From contig NW_006921536.1 in NCBI RefSeq assembly GCF_000340215.1, forward strand, positions 2,767,016 through 2,831,015: a DNA stretch of 64,000 bases. Direction: 5' to 3'. The notes beneath the pieces were generated by a model. It was not told the origin of the DNA and searched no databases. It saw only the letters and a list, made by a program, of their open reading frames with translations. Shown one piece after another: positions 1-9,849 of this stretch. The stretch comes from Pseudocercospora fijiensis CIRAD86 (taxonomy: Eukaryota > Ascomycota > Dothideomycetes > Mycosphaerellales > Mycosphaerellaceae). The position numbers were made by a program, and so were the translations under genes. Every line of letters begins with the position of its first letter. Position 1 is the stretch's first letter.

Positions 1-694
1 GGCTAAGGTACCGAGCGGAAACCCTATAGCTTATATTTACTCGGTTATCGCGGAGCGCTTATAGGTAAGGTATTAGAAAAGAGTATAAAAAGTACGAGAA
101 TAGTATCCTAGGATATAGGTCGTAAGTAAATAAGAGTAGCACGCCTAGTTATTTATATAGTACGTTACTCTATACGACTAAGAGCCTATATTATCTCGTG
201 CTTCGCTTATAAGACCTCGACTCTACTAATATACTATTATTCTCCTACTCGGCCGCTGTCTTAATTCTTCTTCGAGTTGCCGGACTTAGTACGTATCTAT
301 AGCTATATAATAGCGCTACGTATTATAGAGAATCAACTCCGCCGTATCTCGAAGGCTAAGGTACCGAGCGGAAATCCTATAGCTTATGTTTACTCGGTTA
401 TCGCGGAGCGATTATAGGTAAGGTATTAGAAAAGAGTATAAAAAGTACGAGAAGAGTATCCTAGGATATAGGTCGTAAGTGAATAAGAGTAGTACGCCTA
501 GTTATTTATATAGTACGTTACTCTATATAACTAAGAGCCTATATTATCTTATGCTTCGCTTATAAGACCTCGACTCTACTGGTATACTATCGATCTCCTC
601 CTCGGTCGCTAATACGCTATCTTAATTCTTCTTCGAGTTGCCGGACTTAGTGCGCATCTATAGCTATATAATAGCGCTACGTATTATAGAGAAT
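1..694. repeat. 354-bp tandem duplication inside hAT copy 1
   Basis: The segment starting GGCTAAGGTACCGAGCGG at position 1 recurs at 355 with only RIP-type differences; both run to a shared end near TATTATAGAGAAT. The link between the two units (about 343-355) matches the sequence just before the single unit in hAT copy 2 (about 47388-47405). Copy 2 has one unit, so this is a copy-number difference between the two elements. More units could lie left of the window. No coding function was recognised. Confidence 0.85.
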
Positions 695-699
695 TTCTC

Positions 700-985
700 G
701 TTAAAGTTTCTCTCTCGTAGGCTTACTATCTACCTCGTAGTATAGAGGATTAAAGTGCTAATACTAAAGAATCTCCTTATAGTTAGGATGCTAGGGCTCC
801 TTAGGACCTTTGTGTTTTAGGTCTAAATAGAGACGTATTATAAACGTTCTATCGCCCTTTCGCTTACTATCCGCTAGGTCGCGATATACGAAGAAACTAA
901 TCTAAATGTAGCTCGTCTCTATAATAGCCGGGTAAATATAGAGCGCTAGGTTTCTACTTCGTACCTTAGATTTAGGGACGGCGCG
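700..985 (-). pseudogene. Unassigned frame just after the H3-like gene (hAT copy 1)
   Basis: A minus-strand frame, open apart from RIP-type stops, continues in the same register as the H3-like gene after an in-frame TGA near 985 that both hAT copies share. The translation is rich in Tyr, Ile, Lys and Arg and has no motif I recognise. It may be a C-terminal extension of the H3-like protein, reached by an intron or by reversing the TGA, or a separate gene. The same frame exists at about 47755-48040. Codon-like structure is visible, but function is unknown. Confidence 0.4.
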
Positions 986-1089
986 GAGATAAAATCAGAA
1001 ATATAGCCGGTACCTATAGCCGGTAAAAGGATGCGAAAATAGGCCTCCTCCTAGGTTAATCTAACGACTAAATACAATTTCCAACTAAT

Positions 1090-1700
1090 CCGCTATAAAC
1101 CGACGCCGAATTTTAGCTAGAAGCTGTATATCTTTATTTTAAAGAGTAACCCGCTTCGTATAGATAGTAAGGAGGTTTAAAAGCTTAAGCTCGGTTATAA
1201 GAAATGCCTCCGTAGCTTCCTAAAGAGTACTAATCGCCTTAGCTATAAATCGTATACTAGACCGAAAATCTAATACAATTTCTCGGACGAGTCGCTAGAA
1301 GGGAGTCTTAGGGATTAAAAGCTCGGTCCCTCTTTTGTTTTAGAAAAGCCGGATCTAGCGAAGGGTAATAGTACCTAGTTTAAAGCGCCGCTTCTTTATC
1401 GTCGAGTCCTACCTTATTCCCTTTCTTTTAATAGAAAGATAACTTTTCTTCGCGATAGTCTTCGTCCGCCTACTCTTTTTAGCCTTCTCCTATCTACCTA
1501 TAGCCTTCTTATTTTTCGGTACTATTTTCCGAGGAACCCCCTTCCTTCGTATATACTACGGAGAGCCTTGCTCTTCCGATATCTCGTTCTCGCTACGGTC
1601 TCCCTATACTTAGCTTGCTTTACCCTTACCCTTTAGCCTCTAAAGATATTTATCTACGCGTTTAGGCGACGAGGGTATATCGGTAGGACCTAGAAAATTA
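1090..1700 (-). pseudogene. Histone H3-like protein in hAT copy 1 (RIP-degraded)
   Basis: The histone-fold core lies at about 1093-1398. It follows histone H3 in order: a KKRRFKLGTI segment matching the H3 RYRPGTVALREIRRYQ region, TELLIPKTPF (H3 TELLIRKLPF), RLVREIVLDF (H3 RLVREIAQDF), LxEATEAFL (H3 LQEASEAYL), TKRVTL (H3 AKRVTI) and KDIQL (identical). From REI to KDIQL the length equals canonical H3, with a two-residue insertion in the loop before TELLI. Upstream, about 1398-1700 encodes a long Lys/Arg-rich tail, longer than the roughly 40-residue tail of canonical H3. Stops are at Gln/Trp-type positions, as RIP gives. By family knowledge such a protein would pair with H4 in nucleosomes; that this one does is inference. 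It lies directly downstream of the transposase on the same strand. Confidence 0.85.
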
Positions 1701-2059
1701 ATAAGTATATAATCGTAAAGAGACATTAATACTTCTTGCCTTCTAGAATAAATAGTCTTCTATTAAACCGCCTTAGTAGGTTATCGTTAGATTCGAATAA
1801 AGGATCGTAGCTTAAGGAAAGGGAGGTAGCCGGCTTAGGAAGGCCCGAAGAGCCGAATCCTTAAGGTATGTTTATCTTTAAGAATATAGGGAAAGGGAAG
1901 AAGGAGAGGAAGAGCGAATAGAGAATTAGAAATAGTCTATAGGTAAGCGGGGTCGGTTGCTATAGCAACTAGTCTATTTAGGTCCTAGGAATTCGAAATA
2001 CATTTCGGATATATACCGGCTATATACGCCGGCTATATTACCTTATACGTAAACGCTTC

Positions 2060-5000
2060 GTCTCCTTAAAGCTACTCTAAGCCTATATACGTTTCCGCTT
2101 CTCGACCCGGTATCGCCTTCTACCTCCGCCCTCCTCCTCTTCGTTATCGCTAATTAGGGTTTCGCTTAGACTAAATTTCGTATTCTCTTCGCGCTCCTAG
2201 GTTTCTTCGATCTTAAGGTTTTCTAATTCCTCGATTAACTCCTTTAGTATAATCTTTAGTAACCTACCGTAGCGATTCTAGTAAAGGAGATAGTATCGGA
2301 ATACTATAATAGATTCGAAGATAGTAGGCGAGTATATTCGATTAAAGCGGCCCTTATAACGAGCGATACTAAAAGACCTCTTATAGCCTATACCTACGCT
2401 TAGGATAGCGAGGACGTCCCGAGCGACCGACGCTATCGTTAGAAACTTAGGCTCTAACCGCTACTATATAGCGAGAATATCGTCTCCGAATTCGTCTAGA
2501 AGACCGGTAAGATCTAGAGATTATTAGCCCTCTTTCCGAGCCTACGGGTTTATACTTACTCGCGCGCCGATAGAGATCGAACTCTTCTTTATTTACTTTA
2601 GTAGTTGCTTCCTCTTCTACCTCTACTTCCTACCTACGAAACAGGTATAATATCGGAGCCTTCTAAACCTTCTTTTTCTTTATAGGAGCTGTATTTAGAC
2701 TAGTTTCTTTCCGACGCTCGTAGAACATCTTTTCTAGAACAGTCTAGTAATACTTCGGCTATACCTCGTCCGCTTTCTATTCCGGCCTCTACTAGTATAT
2801 ATCCTTTTCTACCGGGTTAAGCAAGTATATAACGCTATAGATATCCCCGAACGACTTAAAGGTAGTACTATAATATTTATATAACTTAGTATAGGAGGTG
2901 TCTATAGCTTTCGTTATAGCTACTTTCTAGGGAACGCTCTTCTTAGCTAGCTTAGCTACGGTTTCCTCGAGCTCGTTAAAGAGCTAGTTATAATACGTAA
3001 AGACAAGGTAGATCGTCGGTCCTCGGATTCTTCTAATCGTAGTAGTAGCCTTCGCGTAATGCTTACTAATATCGACGAGATACTCTACTTAGCGCTATTC
3101 GGCAGCGGTAAGGCCGAGCTACTTAATACCCTCGGAACTCTAATAGATCTTAAGAGCGGTACGTAAAGTACATCCTCTCGTAACTATATAGAAAGTCGAA
3201 TCGAACCGGGTCTTAACGTCTTAGGTAAAACGGAGTAGGCGCTAAGGAGGCCGCTTTTGCTATCGCTTATTCTATACGATATTCTAGGCATCGGTTTTAG
3301 GGCGCTCGATTAGGTTCTTTTAAATAGCCTCGAATCGGTTATATCTCTATAAGCTCGAGTTCGTATATATTGCTAGACGACGAAGCTAGAGAAAAAGAGT
3401 TAGAACTATACTAGGTTGCCGGCTATAGGTGCCGGCTACGGACAAAAGTTATACCTTATACAAAACGAGAGCGAGGCTCTCTACCTTATCCCGTCTTATT
3501 GCTATAATAAGTTTCTCGACTTTCGACTTTGCTTTATCCTTATCTAGGATCTTCTATTAGTCGTCGTTTAATAGTATAATTTTAAGCGTCTTAAAGAGGG
3601 CTCGGATCGCGATTTAAACTATATAAGCGAGGTAGGGAAACTTCTATAGGGATGTAACTAGCAACGACGTCGGCTCTGATTCGTTAGGGCTAGGGCTATT
3701 AATAGGCTCCTCTTTATCGTTATTATCGTACGTATTATCGTACGTATCCGGAATCGTAGCGAGCTTAACATTCGGAAGATTAAGCTAGATTATAGACCTT
3801 GTAATCTCCTCTACGTACTCGACCCTATCGATACAATTAGTAATTTTAAAGATATATACGAGTGAATTATATATACAACGCCTTATATAATATTCGATTA
3901 TTACTAGCGTTGTCCGTAGTAATCGAGATTAGTTTCGTTATTACGCTAACCCTATCTATTACCGTATAGATAAGCTTCGCTATATCCTTACTAGTATAGG
4001 AACCTAGAATTTTAGGGAATCCGATTATAAGTTCCTAGAGTTTCTAATCCGAATTAATAAAGTATAGTATAATCGAGAGGAAGGAGGCTCTTATAGTCCG
4101 GCTTAACTAGCTATCGATAGTAATAGCTACTCGGCGAGTATTACGGAGGATCTCCCGAATATCGTCTAACGTAGCCTCTTTGTTCTTTTCGAATATAATA
4201 CGCTAGGTTATCGCGCCGAGAAATAGGGGAGGGTAGTTTGTAAGATATAGGTATATCTTCTATATAGACTCCCTTTCGTAGAAGTCTTCCGAAAGACCGT
4301 TTATAGCTAGCATTTTATTTGCTAGTTGCTTAAAGTCTTCGGGGGAGAAATCGGTAGCCTTTAATTCTAGAGCTTCCTTAAGCGTAGCCTATAATAATCA
4401 GCTAGACCTCTACGGTTGATTTAAGTAGCCGGAATCTATAGCCGGAATCTATAGCCGGTAGCTATAGCCGGCAGCTATAGCCGGCAGCTGTAGCCGGTAG
4501 CTATAGCCGGCATTTTAGAAGACGTACCTCTTTCTAGAACGCTATATCTATATTAACTCTCCTCTCTTCTTAAGATTCCCGACACTGTTTAGAATAGAGA
4601 TAGTTCGTAGGCGATAAGTTCCTATCCCCTAGTTTCGGGTATTTTAAAATTAAACCGTAGAAGTTGTAGATAATTACTAGTTAACCTTTAAGTCGAGAAG
4701 TCGTATAACGGTACAATGCCCCCTCTATAAAGAACTTCTAGAATATATCTGTTCGCTCCTTACTCCCCTATCGTATCGAGTACTTCCGGAGTTTATACTC
4801 CTTTAAACGTAAGTATAAAGGGAACTATATCTTATAGACCTATTAATTAAACTACTCTATATACTCGGGTTTCTAAAGATACGCCTAGCTAGCCTTTTCG
4901 AAGATTTCTAGGTTAATACTCGATATTCTTATATCTCCGAATAACCTTCTACTTAGACTCCGTAAAGGTAAGGACTAGGTAGTAGTACCCTATAATAAAT

Positions 5001-5260
5001 TCCTACTACTAGGATTCGGAGAGGATAAATCTAGCCCTAATCGTCGTCTAGGACTCGATAGGCTCGAAGGTAAGTATACGACCTCCTCTCGACGTTGTCG
5101 CAATCTCGCTCGTATACTATACTGTTTCGACTATCGTCTCGTTATTACCCTTCCTAGTATAGCGCCTAGTATATATACAATGTCGGTCGGTATGTTTTAA
5201 GGTTTCGTATAGTAAGGTAAGGACTTAGGAGTAGTAGATGTATACTAGTAGCTGTAGGGA
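2060..5260 (-). pseudogene. hAT-family transposase (copy 1, RIP-degraded)
   Basis: Read through in-frame TAG/TAA, the translation follows the hAT transposase family. A segment near 3890-4150 reads VAITIDS, then ASFLSI, then FPKILGSYTSKDIAKLI, then SITTDNASNN (3901-3930), matching the catalytic-domain blocks of Ac/hobo-type enzymes. A block around 3000-3250 begins KTRFDSTFYI (hAT DVPTRWNSTY) and continues with ISKHYAKAT and PTIYLVF. The C-terminal dimerisation block at about 2330-2470 reads FLTIASVARDVLAIL, then YKRSFSIAR. An acidic then basic tail follows. The N-terminal limit is uncertain and no BED finger was recognised. Its role would be cut-and-paste transposition of the 9.6-kb element. 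Many stops show it is dead. Confidence 0.92.
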
Positions 5261-5299
5261 AATACCCTTTCCCCTACAGTATCGTATCGTTAGGAACAG

Positions 5300-5425
5300 C
5301 TAGGTAGTAAATAGCTAGCTACCTTTCTTTTTGTTTCCTAGCTACCTAACTACTAGATTTTTTTTCCTAGCTACCCTAGCTAGCCTAACTACTAGAATTT
5401 CTTTCCTAGCTACCCTAAGTACCTG
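5300..5425. repeat. CTAGCTACC-type imperfect tandem repeat
   Basis: Several imperfect copies of a unit containing CCTAGCTACC, TAACTACTAGA and a T-run separate the transposase from the upstream ORF. The same block occurs in copy 2 near 52345-52470. It is probably noncoding spacer. Confidence 0.7.
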
Positions 5426-5439
5426 AATTTTGCCTTCTA

Positions 5440-6850
5440 TACGGCGGCTCTCTCTTACTAACGGAACCGAGCTACTATACCTAACGAATCTAAGCTCGTT
5501 TTTAGTCTTAATCTATCCTCTTTCGGTATAAGACACTCGACAAGTAAATGCTTAGGCCGAGTCTAACTACGAAACCTAAGACTAACTAATAGCTCTATTA
5601 ACTAATCCTAATCCTCGAACTCCTTCCGCTTCTTAGTAAAGACCTTAAAGAGCGCTCGAGCTTCTTCGGGTGCCTACGGAGTAGTCGAGATAAAGCCGTA
5701 TCGCTAAAATAGGTAATCCTTCGGAGGCTTATATAGAGATTTAGAGAATTCTAACGCTAACCTATCCTACTAGTAGCTTAGATTCCGGATATAAGCCCTC
5801 TCTGCCTTAGTAAAGATTTTATATAGCAGTAGCACTCTGCCTTCGAGAAACGCTTTCTATTTAACTGTTAGTATCTGCCGGCTACGAACGCCGGCTATAT
5901 ATACCGAGTATAGAATAATTACCTATACCCCTTCCTCCTATAGTAATACTTCTACCGTCCCTAGATACTTAGCCCCGATCGTATTAATCGTAAGCTACTT
6001 TGCCTTTATAGATGTAAAGGCTTCGCTCTAATACTAATAAAGAAACTTCTACTCTATATCGAGGATATAAAGACAACTAGTCTTAATTCTAATCCTTACT
6101 AGCTTTTCGTAGTAGCTTTAACTATGATTTTCTAGATTAATAGGACTTATACCTTAGCCCTTTACTAGTATCTCGTCTCTTTAACTATACTCGATCTACT
6201 CCTAGCGCTTATCGTCTATAGCGTTAGGCCCTAAGACTATACCTATTACTAGATCGACGTATAGTATCTCCTCGCTTTTTTTAGTTCCTTTATTCGTAGT
6301 ATTAAGCTCTATCGCGGTATCCTAAACTCTAGTATTGTTGTTCTCGGCTATCTAAATATCTCTGTTACTATCGGTCGTATCGATAGAGATAGCGGCTATA
6401 GGTCTAAATACTGTTAGTTAACGTGTTGAAGAAAAATATACCGGCTACAGCTACCGGCTACGGCTACCGGCTATAGCTGCTAGCTACGACCGCTAGCTAG
6501 ATTAACTTACACTACTAGAACTTTACGCTCGAAAACTAGCCGCAATTCTTTCCTCCTCTTAGCCTTCTCTTAGGTTATCTTCTTATTCTAACCTTTACTT
6601 TTTTCTATAGGCGCTAGCTATCGATAGAATACTTTATTCCGCGCCTTTCTTCTCTTATTCTTAGCTCTTTTATCCTTATCTATCTTCTCCTTTCTCTCGC
6701 GGTCTCGTACGGAATTCTTCTTCGTAGAGTACTCCTCTTTAGTCTTACGCTTTTTAGTTAAACGCTTAGGCAAAACAAACTCGCGGTCTTTAGTTCTATC
6801 TTCTATTTAGCGCGCGGCGCGCTTCTCTCTTGCTATTATAAGGGAAAGGG
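5440..6850 (-). pseudogene. Basic-N-terminus ORF of unknown function (hAT copy 1)
   Basis: A long minus-strand frame, broken by TAG/TAA only, begins with a strongly Lys/Arg-rich region at about 6550-6800 (for example KRLTKKRKTKEEYS and KDKRAKNKRRKARNK) suggesting nuclear localisation or nucleic-acid binding. The C-terminal two-thirds is a mixed alpha/beta-like sequence ending near 5440, with no motif I recognise. A GCCGGC-rich microrepeat interrupts it near 6440-6485. It lies upstream of the transposase on the same strand and is retained at the same place in copy 2, which argues that it belongs to the element. It could be an accessory transposition protein or captured cargo. Confidence 0.55.
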
Positions 6851-6964
6851 GCGGGGGCGTAGCGTATAGTAGTTGTTGTCGGTATAGGTATAGAGGAAGA
6901 AGTTAAAAGTATAAGAATATCGCGAAGCCCTAATTATTGCCGCCTACGTAACGTTATATAGGTA

Positions 6965-7285
6965 AGCTTTCGTAACTACGGCAACTACGCCCCGGCAATA
7001 GTAACTACGCTCTAGCAACGGCAACTACGCCCTAGCAACGGCAACTATGCCCTAGCAACGGTAATAAAGCGTAGTAAATACAACCTAGTAACTATTATAG
7101 CCGGCAATCGTAGCCGGTAGTCGAATAAGAGTATCCTTATAGCAAAACTACGCCCTAGTAACGGCAACTACGCCCTAGCAACGGCAACTACGCCCTAGTA
7201 ACGGCAAAAGAGCGTAGTAAATATAATAGAGTTACTATTATAGCCGGCAATCGTAGCCGGCAGTCGAATAAGAGTATCCTTATAG
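6965..7285. repeat. 20-bp subterminal tandem repeats of hAT copy 1
   Basis: The unit CAACGGCAACTACGCCCTAG repeats about four times near 6970-7060 and about three times at 7147-7207, with mostly RIP-type variants. The second block is part of a larger duplication of about 130 bp that includes TATAGCCGGCAATCGTAGCC. Subterminal repeat arrays are typical binding sites for hAT transposases; binding here is inference. Confidence 0.8.
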
Positions 7286-7406
7286 TAAAACTAATATAGT
7301 CTCTAGTTCAAACTAGGAATCTATATAGTTCGAAAAAACTAAACCGGAACTAGGGAGCTAGTTCGCCGCTAAGAAACCAAACTATATACGTTTAGTAGTT
7401 CGGAAA

Positions 7407-7426
7407 CCGAACTACTGCGGGGTCTA
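7407..7426 (-). repeat. Right terminal inverted repeat of hAT copy 1
   Basis: CCGAACTACTGCGGGGTCTA is identical to the right TIR of copy 2 and is the exact reverse complement of its left TIR at 44879-44898. A further CCGCAGTAGTT follows at 7433-7443, making an 11-bp inverted repeat with AACTACTGCGG. Confidence 0.92.
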
Positions 7427-8055
7427 GTAATTCCGCAGTAGTTAGCTTGTCTATTACTATAATAGGCTTTCTACGTTAGGCTCTTCTCGGGATACTATAT
7501 GTATATCTAGTTAAGTTTAGTATAACGTAGCCTTTATAACTTCGGCGATTAGGAGCGTACGATATCGGATATAGCCTCTAGGCAGCGAGCTGTTAATGCT
7601 ATAGTTCCGCGGTACGAATAGGTGTCCTTAAGCAAGACGTCTTTATAAGGGCACTGCTATACGACTATAGTAAGCGTATCGACTCTGCTAGACAACTATA
7701 GTACGCACCCCCTCTTCCCTCTGAGCGTATTAAGACTATTATATACCTATAGTGCGCAAGCGTATTAAGACTGCTTTATACTAGCAGTGCGTAAGAAAGA
7801 GTTATTCTAGGGGCATATCTTTTAACAGTCTTTTTAATATTTAGGCGCGGTTCGACTATTGTTCTCTAGGTAGCTTTAGTCGGTACCTAGTTTCTAACTC
7901 TTTAAGTTCGCTAGTGTTATACGCTTAATAATGCCTGTTCTATATACACTTCGGTATTATAGTTAGTAATAGAATACGTTAATAGCTAGCGAGAGAGCAA
8001 GCTTATAGGTAATATATACTTCTAGTATGCTTCTTATAGCATACTCCTAGTAGGC
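7427..8055. other. Unassigned RIP-like sequence
   Basis: This spacer lies between hAT copy 1 and the first Gypsy element. The only structure noted is a short direct repeat of GCGTATTAAGACT at about 7725-7775, each followed by a related AGTGCG-containing stretch. No convincing coding frame was seen. Confidence 0.4.
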
Positions 8056-8185
8056 TGTTAGAGGCTACATGTAATCAGTATATAACTAGGCCGAGTAAAG
8101 CTAGGGTCCTAATGCCTTAGGTAGGGCTTAGCGCTTAGCGTTAGGCTAACTAGCCTGCCTTCCTTCCTCTTCTCTTAGGTCTCTA
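8056..8185 (+). repeat. 5' LTR, first Gypsy family
   Basis: It starts TGTTAGAGGCTACATG and ends GGTCTCTA, aligning over 130 bp with 14879-15008. Differences are mostly C/T and G/A. The right copy starts TATTAGAGG, the RIP product of the same TG start. Confidence 0.88.
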
Positions 8186-8501
8186 TCGAATACTACACTA
8201 ATTTACTACTACCCTATCTACCTGCTAATGTAACCCTTCTTATACAGTATTCGATCTACCCTTTAAGGGTAGTAGCTAGATAGTTCTTATTTCAAGCTTT
8301 TAGCGGTATAGCTACGAACAAGACTAATCTAACTATATTGCGCCCGAAGGACGGGACCTATACGTACTATTCTATTAAAACAACCGTACTAATTATTAAG
8401 CAAGGCCTTCTATACGGCCTATTATACTAAGTTAATCGCACTAAGCCGATATCTACTAATTCCGCTATATCCGTATCTTAGGGGCTAACAATATATTATT
8501 A

Positions 8502-9845
8502 GTGTCGCCTCTTATAATAGCCGGTTTACTACGAAACAACAACCGCGGAGCCGCTAGCAGCGCTAGCAACGACAACGCTAGTAGCATAGTGCCTGCTAAA
8601 GTGCCTACTAAAGTGCCTGCTAAAGTGCCTCCTACTAAAGAGCCTACTAGAGGGCCTGCTAAAGAAGAACCTATAATTCTAGGTAATAATCTAGAATTGC
8701 CTATTAACGACATTCTTAACAATATTGTTAATCGACGATATAGCTAGCTAGCCTTCGGCCCCTAGCTAGTAGCGAGACTTTAAGAAGCTACCTAAAACAG
8801 GCTTACTGCCTTGCGTTAAGAACAATAGCTAAAGGATAATCTCCTCGAAATTCGCCGCCTATAGGAGTCCCTAATAACTAATACTAAACTAGCAGTAGGG
8901 CCTTCCTTACTAACTGTTTAAAAGAAGGATACTAAACTTAAGGACTATACTATGTTTAATAGCTCTAGTCGAAAGCAATATAACGACTATATTCGTAACT
9001 GTAAGCTTAACTAGCGAAACGTACTAAGGGCCCTTCTAGACGACTATTCGTTAGTCGTCTATGCTATATAGTATATTAATAGCGACCTAAAACGCACCTA
9101 GGATAACTATTTCGACTCCCTTAATAATTACACCGCTATTTAGTAGCAAGACTATAAGACTATTATGCTAAATACCCTTAGTAACCCTATATTGCGCTAG
9201 TAGTACGCCTAAGACTAATACCTACGTACTAAACAAAAAGCCGACTAAACCTCTCGATCCTTCGAGGCCTATCTAAAGACCCTTAAGGACGATTTGCTAC
9301 CTAAAACCGACTCTATCTAGATATCTAAGATACGACCTAAACTAAGATAGGAACTAGTCCTTAAATTAGACCGCCGCCGTGTGTTTGAATAGGCTAATCT
9401 AATACGCATTTAATTTATAGTCGAAGTAGAAATAGCCGAACGAGCTATTTAGCTTTAGTAATAGCTAGAGTCGAGGATCCGACTAACTAGTACTAACCGT
9501 AGTAACCGTAGTAGCCGCGGAGGAAACCAAGGTTCCTACTAAGACAACAATGCTAATAGTAGGAATAGTAATAACGACCGTAGAAGGGGCCGTAGCCGGC
9601 GGCTATATAGAGGAGGCCGCGATAGGGGTCGTAGAAGGGGCTCGTATCCCTATAGTACTAACCGCTCTGCTAACAATAATAGCGGCTATAGTAATCTACT
9701 AACCGGATTGAAGTGCTTTAATTGTAATAGTACTAGCTATCTATTAGGCTAATACGACAAACCTAAGGACTAAGCCCGAATTAACCGTACTACCGCTAAG
9801 TACCGAAAGCACCTCTTAGTAGCTAACGCTACCCCTATAGGCTAA
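8502..9845 (+). pseudogene. Gag of first Gypsy family
   Basis: The first 81 codons from the ATG at 8502 are still open and contain a Lys-Val-Pro/Thr-Lys-rich low-complexity stretch. The following capsid-like region is interrupted by TAG/TAA. An Arg/Gly-rich segment (about 9520-9660) leads to a nucleocapsid zinc knuckle at about 9713-9754. Its frame reads C-x2-C-x4-Tyr-x4-Tyr, which is CCHC with the His and the last Cys changed to Tyr, as expected for RIP of CAC/CAT and TGC. Gag would form the virus-like particle and bind the RNA. Confidence 0.85.
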
Positions 9846-9849
9846 CCTT

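Larger units (their letters stand above)
1..7426 (-). mobile_element. hAT transposon copy 1, left end outside window
   Basis: This is the right-hand part of a hAT-superfamily DNA transposon, with its genes on the minus strand. It is collinear with 47.4-54.5 kb, where the same element is complete. It ends at the right TIR (7407-7426), identical to the right TIR of copy 2. From left to right it holds a 354-bp tandem duplication, a reading frame downstream of an H3-like gene, the H3-like gene, the hAT transposase, and a basic ORF of unknown function, followed by 20-bp tandem repeats. The left TIR lies before position 1, so its target duplication cannot be tested; the right-hand candidate would be GTAATTCC at 7427-7434. 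Copy 1 carries more C-to-T and G-to-A changes than copy 2, suggesting heavier RIP. Confidence 0.93.

Noticed and set aside
1090..1700. Calling the hAT histone gene a CENP-A orthologue
   Set aside because: The loop between the first and second fold helices has H3 length, not the CENP-A insertion; the long tail alone is not enough.
6965..7285. CRISPR-like array of 20-bp repeats
   Set aside because: Units are directly adjacent without spacers, sit at a transposon end in a fungal genome, and recur in the second hAT copy.
8465..8722. 85-codon open frame on the minus strand
   Set aside because: It lies antisense to the N-terminal part of the first Gypsy gag; its Gly/Leu-rich reading mirrors the repeat-coded KVP region.
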